This document shows, piece by piece, positions 1 through 7,762 of a stretch of DNA of 45,073 nt. The stretch is from the NCBI RefSeq assembly GCF_012911025.1, contig NZ_WUEI01000033.1, positions 1-45,073 on the forward strand. Reading direction: 5' to 3'. The notes below the pieces were generated by a model. That model saw only the letters and a program-made list of their open reading frames with translations. It did not search any database and was not told the origin of the DNA. Numbering within the stretch: position 1 is the stretch's first letter; each line of letters opens with the position of its first letter. Made by a program: the position numbers and the translations under genes. This DNA is from Azoarcus sp. TTM-91 (GTDB taxonomy: Bacteria > Pseudomonadota > Gammaproteobacteria > Burkholderiales > Rhodocyclaceae).

Positions 1-2
1 GG

Positions 3-1226
3 CTGGGGCTGGGGGCGGTGGTGCTGGCGATCACCGGCGGCGAGGCGCTGTATGCGGACATGGGCCACTTCGGCCGGCGCCCCATCAAGTACGCCTGGTT
101 CCTGGTGGTCTTCCCGGCGCTCTACCTCAACTACCTCGGCCAGGGCGCGCTGATCCTGGATCACCCGGACAACGTCCGCAACCCCTTCTACCTGCTGGTG
201 CCCGAGCCGCTGCTTTACCCGATGGTGGCGATGGCAACGATGGCAACCATCATCGCCAGCCAGGCGGTCATCTCGGGCGCCTTCTCGCTCACCCGCCAGG
301 CCATACAGCTGGGCTACGCGCCGCGCATGCAGACGGTGCATACCTCGGAGCGGGAGATCGGCCAGATCTACGTGCCGGGCATCAACTGGATGCTGCTGGG
401 CGCGGTGATCGCGCTGGTGGTGGGCTTCCATTCCTCCAGTGCGCTGGCTTCCGCCTACGGCATCGCGGTGACGCTGACGATGATGATAGATACCGTGCTC
501 GCCGGCGTGGTGGTGCTCTACCTGTGGAAGTGGGGTCGGGCGCGGACTTTCCTGTTCCTGCTGGTGTTCCTGACGGTGGACCTCGCCTTCTTCTCTGCCA
601 CCACGGTGAAGATCCTGGCTGGCGGCTGGTTCCCGCTGCTGGTGGGCGCGGCCATCTTCACGCTGCTGACGACCTGGAAGCGCGGCCGCGAACTGCTCAA
701 CGAGCGCATCCGCGCCGATACCATGCCGCTCGACGGTTTCATCCAGTCCCTCTTCCACAGTCCGCCGCCCAGGGTGGAAGGCACCGCGGTGTTCATGACC
801 ACCTGGCTGGAGGGTGTGCCGCGCGCCTTGCTGCACAACCTCATCCACAACAAGGTGCTGCACGAGCGGGTAGTGCTGCTGACGGTGGAGACGGCCGATG
901 TGCCCTATGTGCCGGAAAACCAGCGCATCACGCTGGAGGAACTGGACTACGGCTTCTACCGCTTGAAGGTGAAGTACGGCTTCAAGGACGATCCCGACAT
1001 CCCCGCCGCGCTGGCCTCCTGCGCGGAGCAAGGGCAGCGCTTCGACATGATGGCCACCTCCTTTTTCCTCGGCAGGGAGACGCTGGTGTCCCGTATTGGC
1101 TCCGGCATGCCGAGCTGGCGGGAGAAGCTCTTCATCCTGATGTTCCGCAACGCCGGCAGCGCGGCGGACTACTTCCGCATTCCGCCCAACCGGGTGGTGG
1201 AGCTGGGCACCCAGGTGGAGTTGTAG
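3..1226 (+). CDS. kup: Kup-family potassium uptake protein, C-terminal part (cut by window edge)
   Basis: Inner-membrane K+/H+ symporter of the Kup (HAK/KUP) family. The reading frame is open from base 3, so the N-terminus lies outside the window; about 408 residues are present against a usual length near 620-630. The visible start reads through the conserved TGGEALYADMGHFG segment, which sits in the middle of the membrane domain. Several long hydrophobic stretches follow (around residues 25-45, 65-90, 120-145, 150-170, 180-220 of the visible part), then a soluble C-terminal domain that includes an FFLGRET motif. A GTG at 18 is a valine codon inside the protein, not a start. It converges on the HD-GYP gene. 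Confidence 0.95.
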   Translation: MGLGAVVLAITGGEALYADMGHFGRRPIKYAWFLVVFPALYLNYLGQGALILDHPDNVRNPFYLLVPEPLLYPMVAMATMATIIASQAVISGAFSLTRQAIQLGYAPRMQTVHTSEREIGQIYVPGINWMLLGAVIALVVGFHSSSALASAYGIAVTLTMMIDTVLAGVVVLYLWKWGRARTFLFLLVFLTVDLAFFSATTVKILAGGWFPLLVGAAIFTLLTTWKRGRELLNERIRADTMPLDGFIQSLFHSPPPRVEGTAVFMTTWLEGVPRALLHNLIHNKVLHERVVLLTVETADVPYVPENQRITLEELDYGFYRLKVKYGFKDDPDIPAALASCAEQGQRFDMMATSFFLGRETLVSRIGSGMPSWREKLFILMFRNAGSAADYFRIPPNRVVELGTQVEL

Positions 1227-1236
1227 CGCAGCCGCC

Positions 1237-1252
1237 GCAGCCGGCCGGCTGC
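1237..1252. terminator. Palindrome between convergent kup and HD-GYP genes
   Basis: A perfect 16-bp GC-rich palindrome (GCAGCCGGCCGGCTGC) lies in the 34-bp gap between two convergent genes. It could fold in both transcripts. There is no T-run on either side, so its role as a bidirectional terminator is inferred from position only. Confidence 0.4.
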
Positions 1253-1260
1253 GGGCGGGC

Positions 1261-2382
1261 TCAGGCCTGGTGCCCCTGCCAGGCGGCCTCGATGCGGCTG
1301 CGTGCGGACAGCATGGCCGCCACGCATTCCGCGTCCAGCTTGGTGCCGGCGAGGGACTTGATCTCGTCGAAAGCCTGGCTGGGCGTCCACGAGGGCTTGT
1401 AGGGGCGGGCGCCGGTGAGGGCGTCGAAGATGTCGGCGGTGCTCACCACCCGGGTGCTGAGCGGAATTTCGTCCGCCATGCGGCCGTCCGGGTAGCCACT
1501 GCCGTCCAGGTATTCGTGGTGCCAGGAAACGACGTCGTGCAGGGTACGTATGCCCGGCGTGTCCTGCAGGGCGAAGCCCTCGATCAGGCGGTCCACCAGC
1601 TCGCGCCCCTTCACCACGTGCTCCTTCATCTTCTCCCATTCGAAGCGCTCCAGCCGGCCGGGCTTGAGCAGGATCTCGTCCGGAATGCCGACCTTGCCGA
1701 TGTCGTGCAGCGGCCCGAACAGCGCCAGTTCGTCGGCGAAGCCCTCCGGCAGGCCGTGGGCCTGGGTGAGCTCGTCCGCGATGATGCGCACGTAGTCGCG
1801 CAGCCGCAGCTGGTGCATGCCGGTTTCCTCGTCGCGCATCAGCGTGAGGTCGTGGGCGAAGCGGGTGGTGTCTATCAGCGTGCGGATGGACTCGATGCCG
1901 CGCGCCACCAGGCCGGCGGCCAGCGGGCCCCAGGCGGTCAATTCCCGGATCAGGCGGGCAGGGGCGGCCAAGCTGCGGCTGGATTCGAACACCAGGAAGC
2001 CGAAGAAGCCCCGCTGGTGACGTATCGGCAGGATCAGCAGCGGACACAGGTTGCCGTCGCCCGCCCATGCCAGGGCCGGATCCGGGCGGACGAAGGTGGT
2101 CTGTGCCCGGCCGGTGGCGCCGCAGCGTGACAGCGAAGGGTTGAGCGGAAGTTCGGAGAAGGGCGCCGGGCAGGGCAGCACCCGGCCGTCGCAGTCCGCC
2201 CAGTAGGTGAGGGAGGCGCCGTCATCCGACAGCAGGAAGGCACCGATGCGGCCGATGTCGTGATGCACGCCGGCGACGTGATTGCGCACTTCCTGCAGCA
2301 CGTCCGGCAGCGAGCCGGCGAGGTAGGCATCCGCAGTGGCGACGTCGAAAGGGTGGGCGAAGCCGGGCGGGAGCAGCGACAT
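1261..2382 (-). CDS. HD-GYP domain phosphodiesterase with N-terminal GAF-like region
   Basis: Likely cyclic-di-GMP phosphodiesterase. The C-terminal half carries the metal-binding HD signature (HDIGKVGIPDEIL) and the HHEYLDGSGYP segment that defines the HD-GYP subfamily, followed by D-A-L-T. The first 170 residues resemble a GAF-type sensor domain (hydrophobic strands, LLILPIRHQRGFFGFLVF). I start the protein at ATG 2382 (373 residues), because GGAGG precedes it at good spacing; the longer frame back to 2472 is low-complexity Arg/Ala sequence. The next upstream gene on this strand encodes an HDOD protein, another signalling-type protein. The ligand of the GAF-like part cannot be told from sequence. 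Confidence 0.9.
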   Translation of the reverse strand: MSLLPPGFAHPFDVATADAYLAGSLPDVLQEVRNHVAGVHHDIGRIGAFLLSDDGASLTYWADCDGRVLPCPAPFSELPLNPSLSRCGATGRAQTTFVRPDPALAWAGDGNLCPLLILPIRHQRGFFGFLVFESSRSLAAPARLIRELTAWGPLAAGLVARGIESIRTLIDTTRFAHDLTLMRDEETGMHQLRLRDYVRIIADELTQAHGLPEGFADELALFGPLHDIGKVGIPDEILLKPGRLERFEWEKMKEHVVKGRELVDRLIEGFALQDTPGIRTLHDVVSWHHEYLDGSGYPDGRMADEIPLSTRVVSTADIFDALTGARPYKPSWTPSQAFDEIKSLAGTKLDAECVAAMLSARSRIEAAWQGHQA

Positions 2383-2497
2383 GGCGGCCTCCAGGCTGGT
2401 TGGGGTCAGGGTGTGACCGGCAGCCGCCGGTCGAATTCCCGTGCTGCTTGCTTCCCGCGCGCGTCGCGGCACACTGGCCGCGCTGTCTTCGGTGGTG

Positions 2498-3364
2498 TCA
2501 GCCGCAGACTGCGGCCAGCATCTCCTGTTTGCTGTCGCGGGCGGCGTCCAGCAGGGCGTCGAACTTTTCTTTTTCGATGCCGGCGATGCAACTGTTCAGC
2601 AGTTCAGGCCTGCCTTTGACGCCCAGCAGGGTTTCGAACGGGTTGGGCGTCTCAGCCGCCAGACTGGCGACGAAGACCAGATCGCGCAGGTTGGCGGGTG
2701 GCCAGGAGCCGCCGTAGGGGTCTTCGTACTGGAAGGTGTCCAGGATGTCTTCCGGCAGTTCGAAAGCTTCGAGCACCGCGCGGCCCACCGGCTCGTTCCA
2801 CAGGGCGACGAACTCGGCGAAGCGGTTCATGTTCTCTTCCAGGGCCGGATAGGCGGAGGCGCGGGAGAGCAGGAAAAACTGGCCGAGGTCCACCATCATG
2901 CCGGCCAGCAGCGCGGTGTCCGGGTTCATGGTGCGCAGGTGGCGGGCAAAGGCATAGGACCAGGAGGCTACGTCCACCGAGTGCATCCACAGGCCGGAGG
3001 CGATGAGGCGCATGTTCTTGGAGCGGTGATCCTGCGCCAGCTGCTCGGCGGCCACGGCGAAAGCGAGGCAGCGCAGGGAGGCGAGGCCGATGCGCTTCAC
3101 CGCATCGTTCACGCTGGTGATCTGGGCGCTGTAGGGATTGAGCAGCACCGCGTTGGCCATCCGCACCGTCTTTGCGCTGAGTACCGGCTCGGCACGCACC
3201 AGCGCGGCGATGTCGTCCAGCGAGGCGCCCGGGTTGTCGGCGAGGCGCTTGATCCGCAGGGAAACGTCCAGCGAGGTGGGAAAGTTGAGCCGGCCTTCCT
3301 GCAGCTCTTCCTCGATCTGGTCCGAGAATGCCTTGGCCTGGGAGTCGAAATCTTGCATCGCCAT
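2498..3364 (-). CDS. HDOD domain protein
   Basis: A 288-residue single-domain HDOD protein, the HD-related output domain found in bacterial signalling proteins. Typical features are the early AVLSAKTVRMAN-like helix (here EPVLSAKTVRMANAVLLN), the VNDAVKRIGLASLRCLAF block, and the later LLAGMMVDLGQFFLLS helix. HDOD proteins usually lack the catalytic HD pair, and none is obvious here, so an adaptor or regulatory role is more likely than hydrolysis. Start chosen at ATG 3364, after AAGAG; an ATG six bases later (3358) is equally possible. The upstream extension of the frame is compositionally biased and unlikely to be translated. Confidence 0.85.
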   Translation of the reverse strand: MAMQDFDSQAKAFSDQIEEELQEGRLNFPTSLDVSLRIKRLADNPGASLDDIAALVRAEPVLSAKTVRMANAVLLNPYSAQITSVNDAVKRIGLASLRCLAFAVAAEQLAQDHRSKNMRLIASGLWMHSVDVASWSYAFARHLRTMNPDTALLAGMMVDLGQFFLLSRASAYPALEENMNRFAEFVALWNEPVGRAVLEAFELPEDILDTFQYEDPYGGSWPPANLRDLVFVASLAAETPNPFETLLGVKGRPELLNSCIAGIEKEKFDALLDAARDSKQEMLAAVCG

Positions 3365-3471
3365 GCTCTTCGAGTGGTGGGCGGGAGCGAGTGTAGCTCG
3401 CTTGGGAAGTATAGGTGTAGCCCGGCCCGGCGTCAGAGCCGGGAAAAGCGGTGCCGGGCCATAGGCGGGGC

Positions 3472-4071
3472 TCAGGGCTGGCGCATGACGGCGCGGCCGT
3501 CCTCCAGCCGTTCGACCTGGGCCAGCGTAGCCACCGGCACGGCCAGCGCATCGATCAGCGCGCGGCCCGGCATGAAGCACTTCTCGACGATGAAGCCGGC
3601 GGCCATCACCTGGGCGCCGGCTTCGCGCGCCATCTCCACCAGCGCTACCGCGGTGCGGCCATTGGCGAGGAAGTCATCCACGATGGCGACCCGCGCGCCG
3701 GTGGCGATGTAGCGCTGCGACAGCACCAGCTTGATGTCTCCGCCCTTGGTTGGGGAGGGGATGATGCGCGACAGGAAGGGTGACTCCACCTCCGGCGAAT
3801 ACTTCTTCGCATACACCAGCGGCACGTTCAGGGCCTGGGCCACCACCAGCGCCGGCGCGATGCCGCTGGCCTCGGCGGTGAGGATGATGTTCGGCTGGCT
3901 GGCCGAGATGCGCCTCGCCATCTCCCGGCCCAGCTCGAGGATGAAGGCCGGCTCGATGCGGTGGTTGAGGAAGTGGTCGATGCGCAGGATGCGGTCGCCG
4001 ATGACGGTGGCTTCGTTCTCGATGCGGCGCACCAGCGGGCCGTAGGCGGCGGCAAGTTCGGTGGAGTTCAT
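3472..4071 (-). CDS. xpt: Xanthine phosphoribosyltransferase
   Basis: Purine-salvage enzyme that transfers the ribose-5-phosphate of PRPP to xanthine. The 199-residue protein has the PRPP-binding loop VAIVDDFLANGRTA (around residues 126-139), the usual type I phosphoribosyltransferase motif, and an N-terminal FLNHRIEP stretch typical of Xpt rather than of Apt. The size fits the family (about 190 residues). Start taken at ATG 4071 (MNSTELAAAY). The frame continues upstream without a stop, but that part overlaps the DUF2062 gene in another frame. It lies downstream of the DUF2062 gene, with a hairpin between them. No purine riboswitch-like structure was recognised upstream. Confidence 0.85.
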   Translation of the reverse strand: MNSTELAAAYGPLVRRIENEATVIGDRILRIDHFLNHRIEPAFILELGREMARRISASQPNIILTAEASGIAPALVVAQALNVPLVYAKKYSPEVESPFLSRIIPSPTKGGDIKLVLSQRYIATGARVAIVDDFLANGRTAVALVEMAREAGAQVMAAGFIVEKCFMPGRALIDALAVPVATLAQVERLEDGRAVMRQP

Positions 4072-4092
4072 TCTCGGATCCTGGAAACGCAA

Positions 4093-4113
4093 CCGCCCCG
4101 AAAGCCGGGGCGG
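4093..4113 (-). terminator. Hairpin between DUF2062 gene and xpt
   Basis: Eight-base-pair GC-rich stem (CCGCCCCG / CGGGGCGG, 5-nt loop) just past the DUF2062 stop and before xpt on the same strand. Only a short TT follows on the minus strand, so termination may be partial or the structure may serve mRNA processing. Confidence 0.35.
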
Positions 4114-4127
4114 GAGAGGGGCGCATT

Positions 4128-4685
4128 TTAGCGCAGCGGCGGGGCCTTGGGCGGACGCTGGCGGCGCCGCCGCCAGGCCCGGATCAGCCAGGCCCGCCAA
4201 GCGCCGCGCACGCCGAAATAGCCGATTACCGCCAGCATGGCGCCAAGCAGCACGAGGCCCAGGGCCAGCGGTTTTCCCAGTGCGCTCATCCAGTCGATCA
4301 GGGCGCTGGCCCAGTCGATCATGCCCATGCCGTTGGGCTCCGGCGGCGCGGTGACGCCACCGCTGTCCGCGCCCAGTACCCAGGCGCCCAGCAGATAGGC
4401 GAGGAGATAGAGCGGCACGATGGTCAGCGGGTTGGTGTAAAGCGTGGTCAGCAGCGCCAGCGGCAGGTTCACGCGGAACAGCACGCAGCACACCGCGGCC
4501 CCGGGCATCTGCAGCGGGCCGGGGATGAGACCGCAGAACAGCCCGACCGCCACCGCGCCGGCGGCGGAGTGGCGGTTCAGATGCCACAGCCGGGGGTGCA
4601 GCAAGGTATTGGCGAAGGGCCGCAACCAGCGATTGTCGCGGATGCTGCCGTGATCGGGGAGGAAGCGCTTGAGTGATTTACGCAT
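4128..4685 (-). CDS. DUF2062 domain membrane protein
   Basis: A 185-residue inner-membrane protein of the DUF2062 family, function unknown. It begins MRKSLKRFLP, the usual basic N-terminus of the family, and contains the conserved hydrophobic block AVAVGLFCGLIPGPLQMPGA followed by a NPLTIVPLYLLAYLLGAW segment. A further transmembrane stretch lies near the C-terminus (LALGLVLLGAMLAVIGYFGV), and a basic tail ends the protein. Start at ATG 4685 fits this family N-terminus; the longer frame to 4775 would run towards the divergent comEC promoter. It is divergent from comEC, 101 bp apart, an arrangement I recall as common in betaproteobacteria. Confidence 0.85.
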   Translation of the reverse strand: MRKSLKRFLPDHGSIRDNRWLRPFANTLLHPRLWHLNRHSAAGAVAVGLFCGLIPGPLQMPGAAVCCVLFRVNLPLALLTTLYTNPLTIVPLYLLAYLLGAWVLGADSGGVTAPPEPNGMGMIDWASALIDWMSALGKPLALGLVLLGAMLAVIGYFGVRGAWRAWLIRAWRRRRQRPPKAPPLR

Positions 4686-4786
4686 GGCGAGGTCCGGCCA
4701 GGATTTTAGTCGAGCTTCCGCCGGGCGTGCTTTCACCGCAGGCCCGGCTTGCCTGGCCGCAGCAGCGGCGTTCATGATGATGTTCT

Positions 4787-5581
4787 ATGCGAATGGCGAT
4801 TCTCCTTTTTGCGGCCGGGGTCTGCGGTCTGCAGTCTCTGTCGGCGCTGCCTCCGGCCGCGGTGCTGGCGGGCTGCGCTGGGCTTTCGACCGCAGCGGCC
4901 GTGGCCGCGTTTCACCAGCGTCGGCGTTCGCCTGTCACCGCGAGCTTGCTGCTGGGCGTGGCGGCGATCTGCAGCGGCTTCCTGTGGGCCGCGTGGCGGG
5001 CGGAAATCCGCCTCGCGGATGAGCTGCCGGCGGCCTGGGAGGGGCGGGACGTGGTGCTGCGCGGGCGGGTAGCCGATCTGCCGCAGCAGCTGGAAGAGGG
5101 CGTGCGTTTCGGCTTCCGGGTGGAGGCGGTGGTGCCGGCGCAGGCGGGCGCGACGCCGCAGGTGCCGGAGGACATCCAGCTCTCCTGGTACCACCCGCGG
5201 CCACGTTCCACCGCGGCCGCAGCCGAGGTGGTGGCCACCGGCGCCGGCCAGGAGGGCGAAGACCGGGAGGCGGAGGCCATGCCCTCACGCGCCGGCGAGC
5301 TGTGGCAACTGAGAGTGCGGCTCAAACGTCCCCACGGCTTCGTCAATCCCAATGGGTTCGACTACGAAGCCTGGCTGCTGCAGCGGGGCACTCGCGCCAC
5401 CGGCTATGTGCGCAGTTCCGCCGACAACCGCTTGCTGGCCCCGGATGGCGGCGGCTTCCTGGCCTGGGTGCATGGTCTGCGCGGCACGGTGCGCGACCGC
5501 TTCCTCGCCGCCTTGCCGGATGCGCCCTACGCCGGCGTACTGGTGGCGCTGGTGGTGGGCGACCAGCGCGCGATTCCGAAT
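4787..5581 (+). pseudogene. comEC: comEC, 5' fragment (interrupted by the transposon)
   Basis: First 265 codons of ComEC/Rec2, the inner-membrane channel for single-stranded DNA uptake in natural transformation. Visible are the N-terminal hydrophobic helices (residues 1-75) and the DUF4131 region, with GFDYEAWLLQRGTRATGYVR typical of ComEC and VALVVGDQRAIPN just before the break. After N265 the frame enters the transposon end, adds G-E and stops at 5588-5590. The remainder of the gene is at 32486-34110; joining 5581 to 32491 restores the frame (IPN followed by AQWDVFRNTGITHL). The fragment lacks the competence domain and the metallo-beta-lactamase-like domain and should be non-functional. Confidence 0.95.
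5577..5581. repeat. Target-site duplication, left copy (CGAAT)
   Basis: CGAAT precedes the left transposon end and recurs at 32486-32490. A 5-bp duplication is the size generated by Tn7-like and Tn402-like transposases. With T5581 counted as transposon the duplication would be only 4 bp (CGAA), leaving ends TGGTGAATGACA and TGGTCTATGACA as matched inverted repeats; the sequence alone cannot separate these two readings. Confidence 0.8.
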
Positions 5582-5587
5582 GGTGAA

Positions 5588-5725
5588 TGACAATAAAGTT
5601 CTGTTCTGACGGACCTTTGATTTCAAAGGATTTTTCGAAAATGCGAAAAAATCCATGCCATTAAAGTTCTGGTCCAGATTTGCACCTATGTTTCAGCGCA
5701 TGACATTAAAGTTTTGGTCTGATCC
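5588..5725 (+). repeat. Left-end array of three TnsB-type sites
   Basis: Three direct copies of the motif TGACA(A/T)TAAAGTTCTG(G/T)TC start at 5588 (TGACAATAAAGTTCTGTTC), 5656 (TGCCATTAAAGTTCTGGTC) and 5701 (TGACATTAAAGTTTTGGTC). Their start-to-start distances are 68 and 45 bp, the dispersed three-site layout known for the left end of Tn7. Between the first two sites are two hairpins: CCTTTGA/TCAAAGG (5614-5629) and GGATTTTTCG paired with CGAAAAAATCC (5628-5654), possibly blocking read-through from the comEC promoter. Assignment as TnsB binding sites is inferred from repetition, position and the matching right-end copies. Confidence 0.88.
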
Positions 5726-5743
5726 GACTACCCCGCAGCGCCA

Positions 5744-5764
5744 GATGTACGTTTGACGTACATC
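5744..5764. promoter_or_regulatory. Palindromic operator upstream of the higA-like gene
   Basis: Perfect inverted repeat GATGTACG-TTTGA-CGTACATC directly upstream of the HigA-like gene. A TTGACG sequence (5753-5758) inside the palindrome could be a -35 box, so binding would block transcription. HigA antitoxins typically bind palindromes in their own promoter; that this is the operator is inferred from position and symmetry. Confidence 0.55.
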
Positions 5765-5833
5765 GTCACAAATTGTAAGCTTGCAAATAATGCTGATTGC
5801 AAGAAACCAAAGTTCAGCTTGCACGGGACCTAT

Positions 5834-6136
5834 GTGAATACTGCGGTTTGTCATCCTGGTGTGGTGCTAGCCCGGCAGCTTGAAGCCACAGGCGTTTCGC
5901 CGACCGAGTTGGCTCGTCAGCTTGATGTTCCGGCAAATCGATTCACTCAGATCATCAACGGAAAACGGCGGATTACCGGTGACTCAGCCTTGAGACTTGC
6001 TCATTGGTTCGGAACGGAACCAGCGTTCTGGCTGAATCTGCAAACCAAGTACGACTTGGAACTTGCCGAAACCGAAGTGGGAGCTGCGATTAGCTCGCTA
6101 CCGAGGGGTCCGGCCCTCCGGGACCAAAGGAAATAA
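5834..6136 (+). CDS. HigA-family XRE transcriptional regulator (no partner toxin seen)
   Basis: A 100-residue helix-turn-helix protein of the HigA antitoxin family. It has the family opening HPGVVLARQLEATGVSPTEL, the recognition region LDVPANRFTQIINGKRRITGD and the ending ALRLAHWFGTEPAFWLNLQ followed by YDLELAE. GTG at 5834 is chosen because family members begin a few residues before HPG; the frame also opens at TTG 5753, but that lies within the palindromic operator. A higB toxin normally lies directly upstream and none fits between the transposon end and this gene. The ABC-3C operon begins 49 bp downstream on the same strand, so it may regulate that operon. Function beyond DNA binding is not shown. 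Confidence 0.8.
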   Translation: MNTAVCHPGVVLARQLEATGVSPTELARQLDVPANRFTQIINGKRRITGDSALRLAHWFGTEPAFWLNLQTKYDLELAETEVGAAISSLPRGPALRDQRK

Positions 6137-6185
6137 AAATAACTGTGGGCAGTAAGGGGACGGATGACATGGTAGGGATTGTTGC

Positions 6186-7274
6186 ATGACTGCGGATTGG
6201 AGCGAAATCGCCGTGCCAGCGGCATCGACGTCCGTCACCGCAGCGGTCGTTGCACAAGGACCAGTTATTCCACCACAGCAACAGCTACTCCTGTACTCGC
6301 CTGATCAATGGGAAGACTTCGTTCAGGAGTGGGCTCATTACTGCCTGAAGAAACAATACAGCCAAGTTCAGCGCTTTACCGGTTCTGGCGATCGCGGTAT
6401 CGATATCGCCGGTTTCACAGACGACAAGAAGCTGCAAGGAGTTTGGGACAACTATCAGTGCAAGCACTACGATAACGCGCTACGCCCGACTAATGTCTGG
6501 GTCGAAATTGGGAAGATGATTTGGTACTCGTACCAGAAAGAGTACACACCTCCTCGACGCTACTACTTTGTCGCACCCAAGGGCGCCGGCACATCCTTGA
6601 CAGCTCTCTTGGCCGATGCGGCGAAGCTGCGCGAAGAGTTGATTGCCAACTGGGAGAAGTATGTTCAGAAAGCGATCACTAAATCGCAAGAGATCCCGCT
6701 GGACGCGCCACTTCTTGCGTACGTGAACGCCTTTGACTTCTCGATTTTCGATGCAAAAACATCGATGCAGTTGGTGGCGGATCATCGAACTTCACCCGCT
6801 CATGCGGCGCGCTTTGGCGGAGGCTTAAAACCACGTCCAGAAGCGGCCAAACCGCCTGCGGCGATTGCCACTGAAGAAAGCAGATACGTCACCCATCTGC
6901 TTGGCGCCTATGCAGACCATCTCAAAAAACCTGTTGGCAGCCCAGATGATTTGGCTACGACCACGAGATTGAAAGATCACTTTCATCGCCAGCGAGAAGC
7001 GTTTTACCACGCTGAAGCACTGCGGTTGTTTGCTCGTGATTCGGTGCCTGAGGGTGTCTTCGAATCACTTCAGGAAGATATATATGATGGCGTGGTTGAT
7101 GTGCACGACGCCGGGCATCCTGATGGATATGTCCGAGTCTGCGCTGTGACCAAGGCAGCACGTGATCTTCAAATCACCGCAAATGCCCTAATTTCCTGTG
7201 TCAAGCCAAAGGACCGCGACGGCATCTGCCATCAGCTCGCAAATGAGGATCGCCTGAATTGGACCCAATCATGA
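6186..7274 (+). CDS. ABC-3C system effector with restriction-endonuclease-like domain
   Basis: First gene of a three-gene ABC-3C (ABC three-component) cassette, a class of predicted invader-response systems defined by comparative genomics. The N-terminal region (residues about 40-150) has a PD-(D/E)XK-type nuclease pattern: QWEDFVQEWA helix with E43, then GSGDRGID (D73) and YQCKHY (Q91-x-K93), as in Mrr-like restriction endonuclease folds. The C-terminal part (residues about 230-360) is helical and probably the ABC-3C-specific docking domain. The stop overlaps the next start (ATGA), so the genes are translationally coupled. The inferred role is nuclease effector released or activated by the ATPase when foreign DNA is sensed. 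Confidence 0.8.
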   Translation: MTADWSEIAVPAASTSVTAAVVAQGPVIPPQQQLLLYSPDQWEDFVQEWAHYCLKKQYSQVQRFTGSGDRGIDIAGFTDDKKLQGVWDNYQCKHYDNALRPTNVWVEIGKMIWYSYQKEYTPPRRYYFVAPKGAGTSLTALLADAAKLREELIANWEKYVQKAITKSQEIPLDAPLLAYVNAFDFSIFDAKTSMQLVADHRTSPAHAARFGGGLKPRPEAAKPPAAIATEESRYVTHLLGAYADHLKKPVGSPDDLATTTRLKDHFHRQREAFYHAEALRLFARDSVPEGVFESLQEDIYDGVVDVHDAGHPDGYVRVCAVTKAARDLQITANALISCVKPKDRDGICHQLANEDRLNWTQS

Positions 7275-7762
7275 AGCAATCTGGGCACCCCGCGACCTTC
7301 AATAGCCCCCTCGAGGCCGGCATGAGAGCAGTGGCACTACTGGGTGCATCGTTTCCGCAAACCTACGACTTACAACGGCTGGTGGCGTTCGACTTCCTCC
7401 TCGTTCACACCGGGGATGTTGGTGGGCCCGATAGCCTTCATCCGCCTACGCCGTATCGCTCGGCAGAGTTGCTGGTGCGGCGAAAGCTGGTGGAGGACGC
7501 GCTGCTATTGATGATGACGCGTGACCTTGTCCAAAGGGAGGTCACCCCAGATGGCATCAAGTACGGCGCCGGAGAAAACGCTGCAACGTTCTTGGCTTCA
7601 TTATCTACGAACTATTTTTTGGCAATGAAAGAGCGCGCATCCTGGCTTGTCGAGACCTTCGGTCATCATTCAGATCAAGAGTTTCGCGCGGTGCTTCGCC
7701 AATTCTTCGATGACTGGGTTGAAGAGTTTCAAAGCATTGAACGCAGCATGGGAGGCGCGTGA
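7271..7762 (+). CDS. ABC-3C middle component (MC2-type)
   Basis: A 163-residue helical protein between the nuclease-like effector and the ABC ATPase. It fits the small 'middle component 2' proteins of ABC-3C systems: an N-terminal FNSPLEAGMRAVALLGASFP segment, then a YDLQRLVAFDFLLVHTGD stretch and a helical C-terminus. Start at ATG 7271 overlaps the preceding stop by ATGA; the frame opens 12 bases earlier at TTG 7259, which I consider less likely. Its end overlaps the ATPase start (GTGATG). In the proposed model middle components bridge ATPase and effector. No catalytic residues are visible. Confidence 0.75.
   Translation: MKQSGHPATFNSPLEAGMRAVALLGASFPQTYDLQRLVAFDFLLVHTGDVGGPDSLHPPTPYRSAELLVRRKLVEDALLLMMTRDLVQREVTPDGIKYGAGENAATFLASLSTNYFLAMKERASWLVETFGHHSDQEFRAVLRQFFDDWVEEFQSIERSMGGA

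Noticed and set aside
1169..2068. Long minus-strand frame overlapping the HD-GYP gene
   Set aside because: It is a high-GC shadow frame with Arg/Pro/Ala-rich sequence; the overlapping frame encodes a clear HD-GYP protein.
4128..4775. Purine riboswitch before xpt
   Set aside because: The leader is only the short gap after the DUF2062 gene and holds a plain GC hairpin; no room for a purine aptamer.
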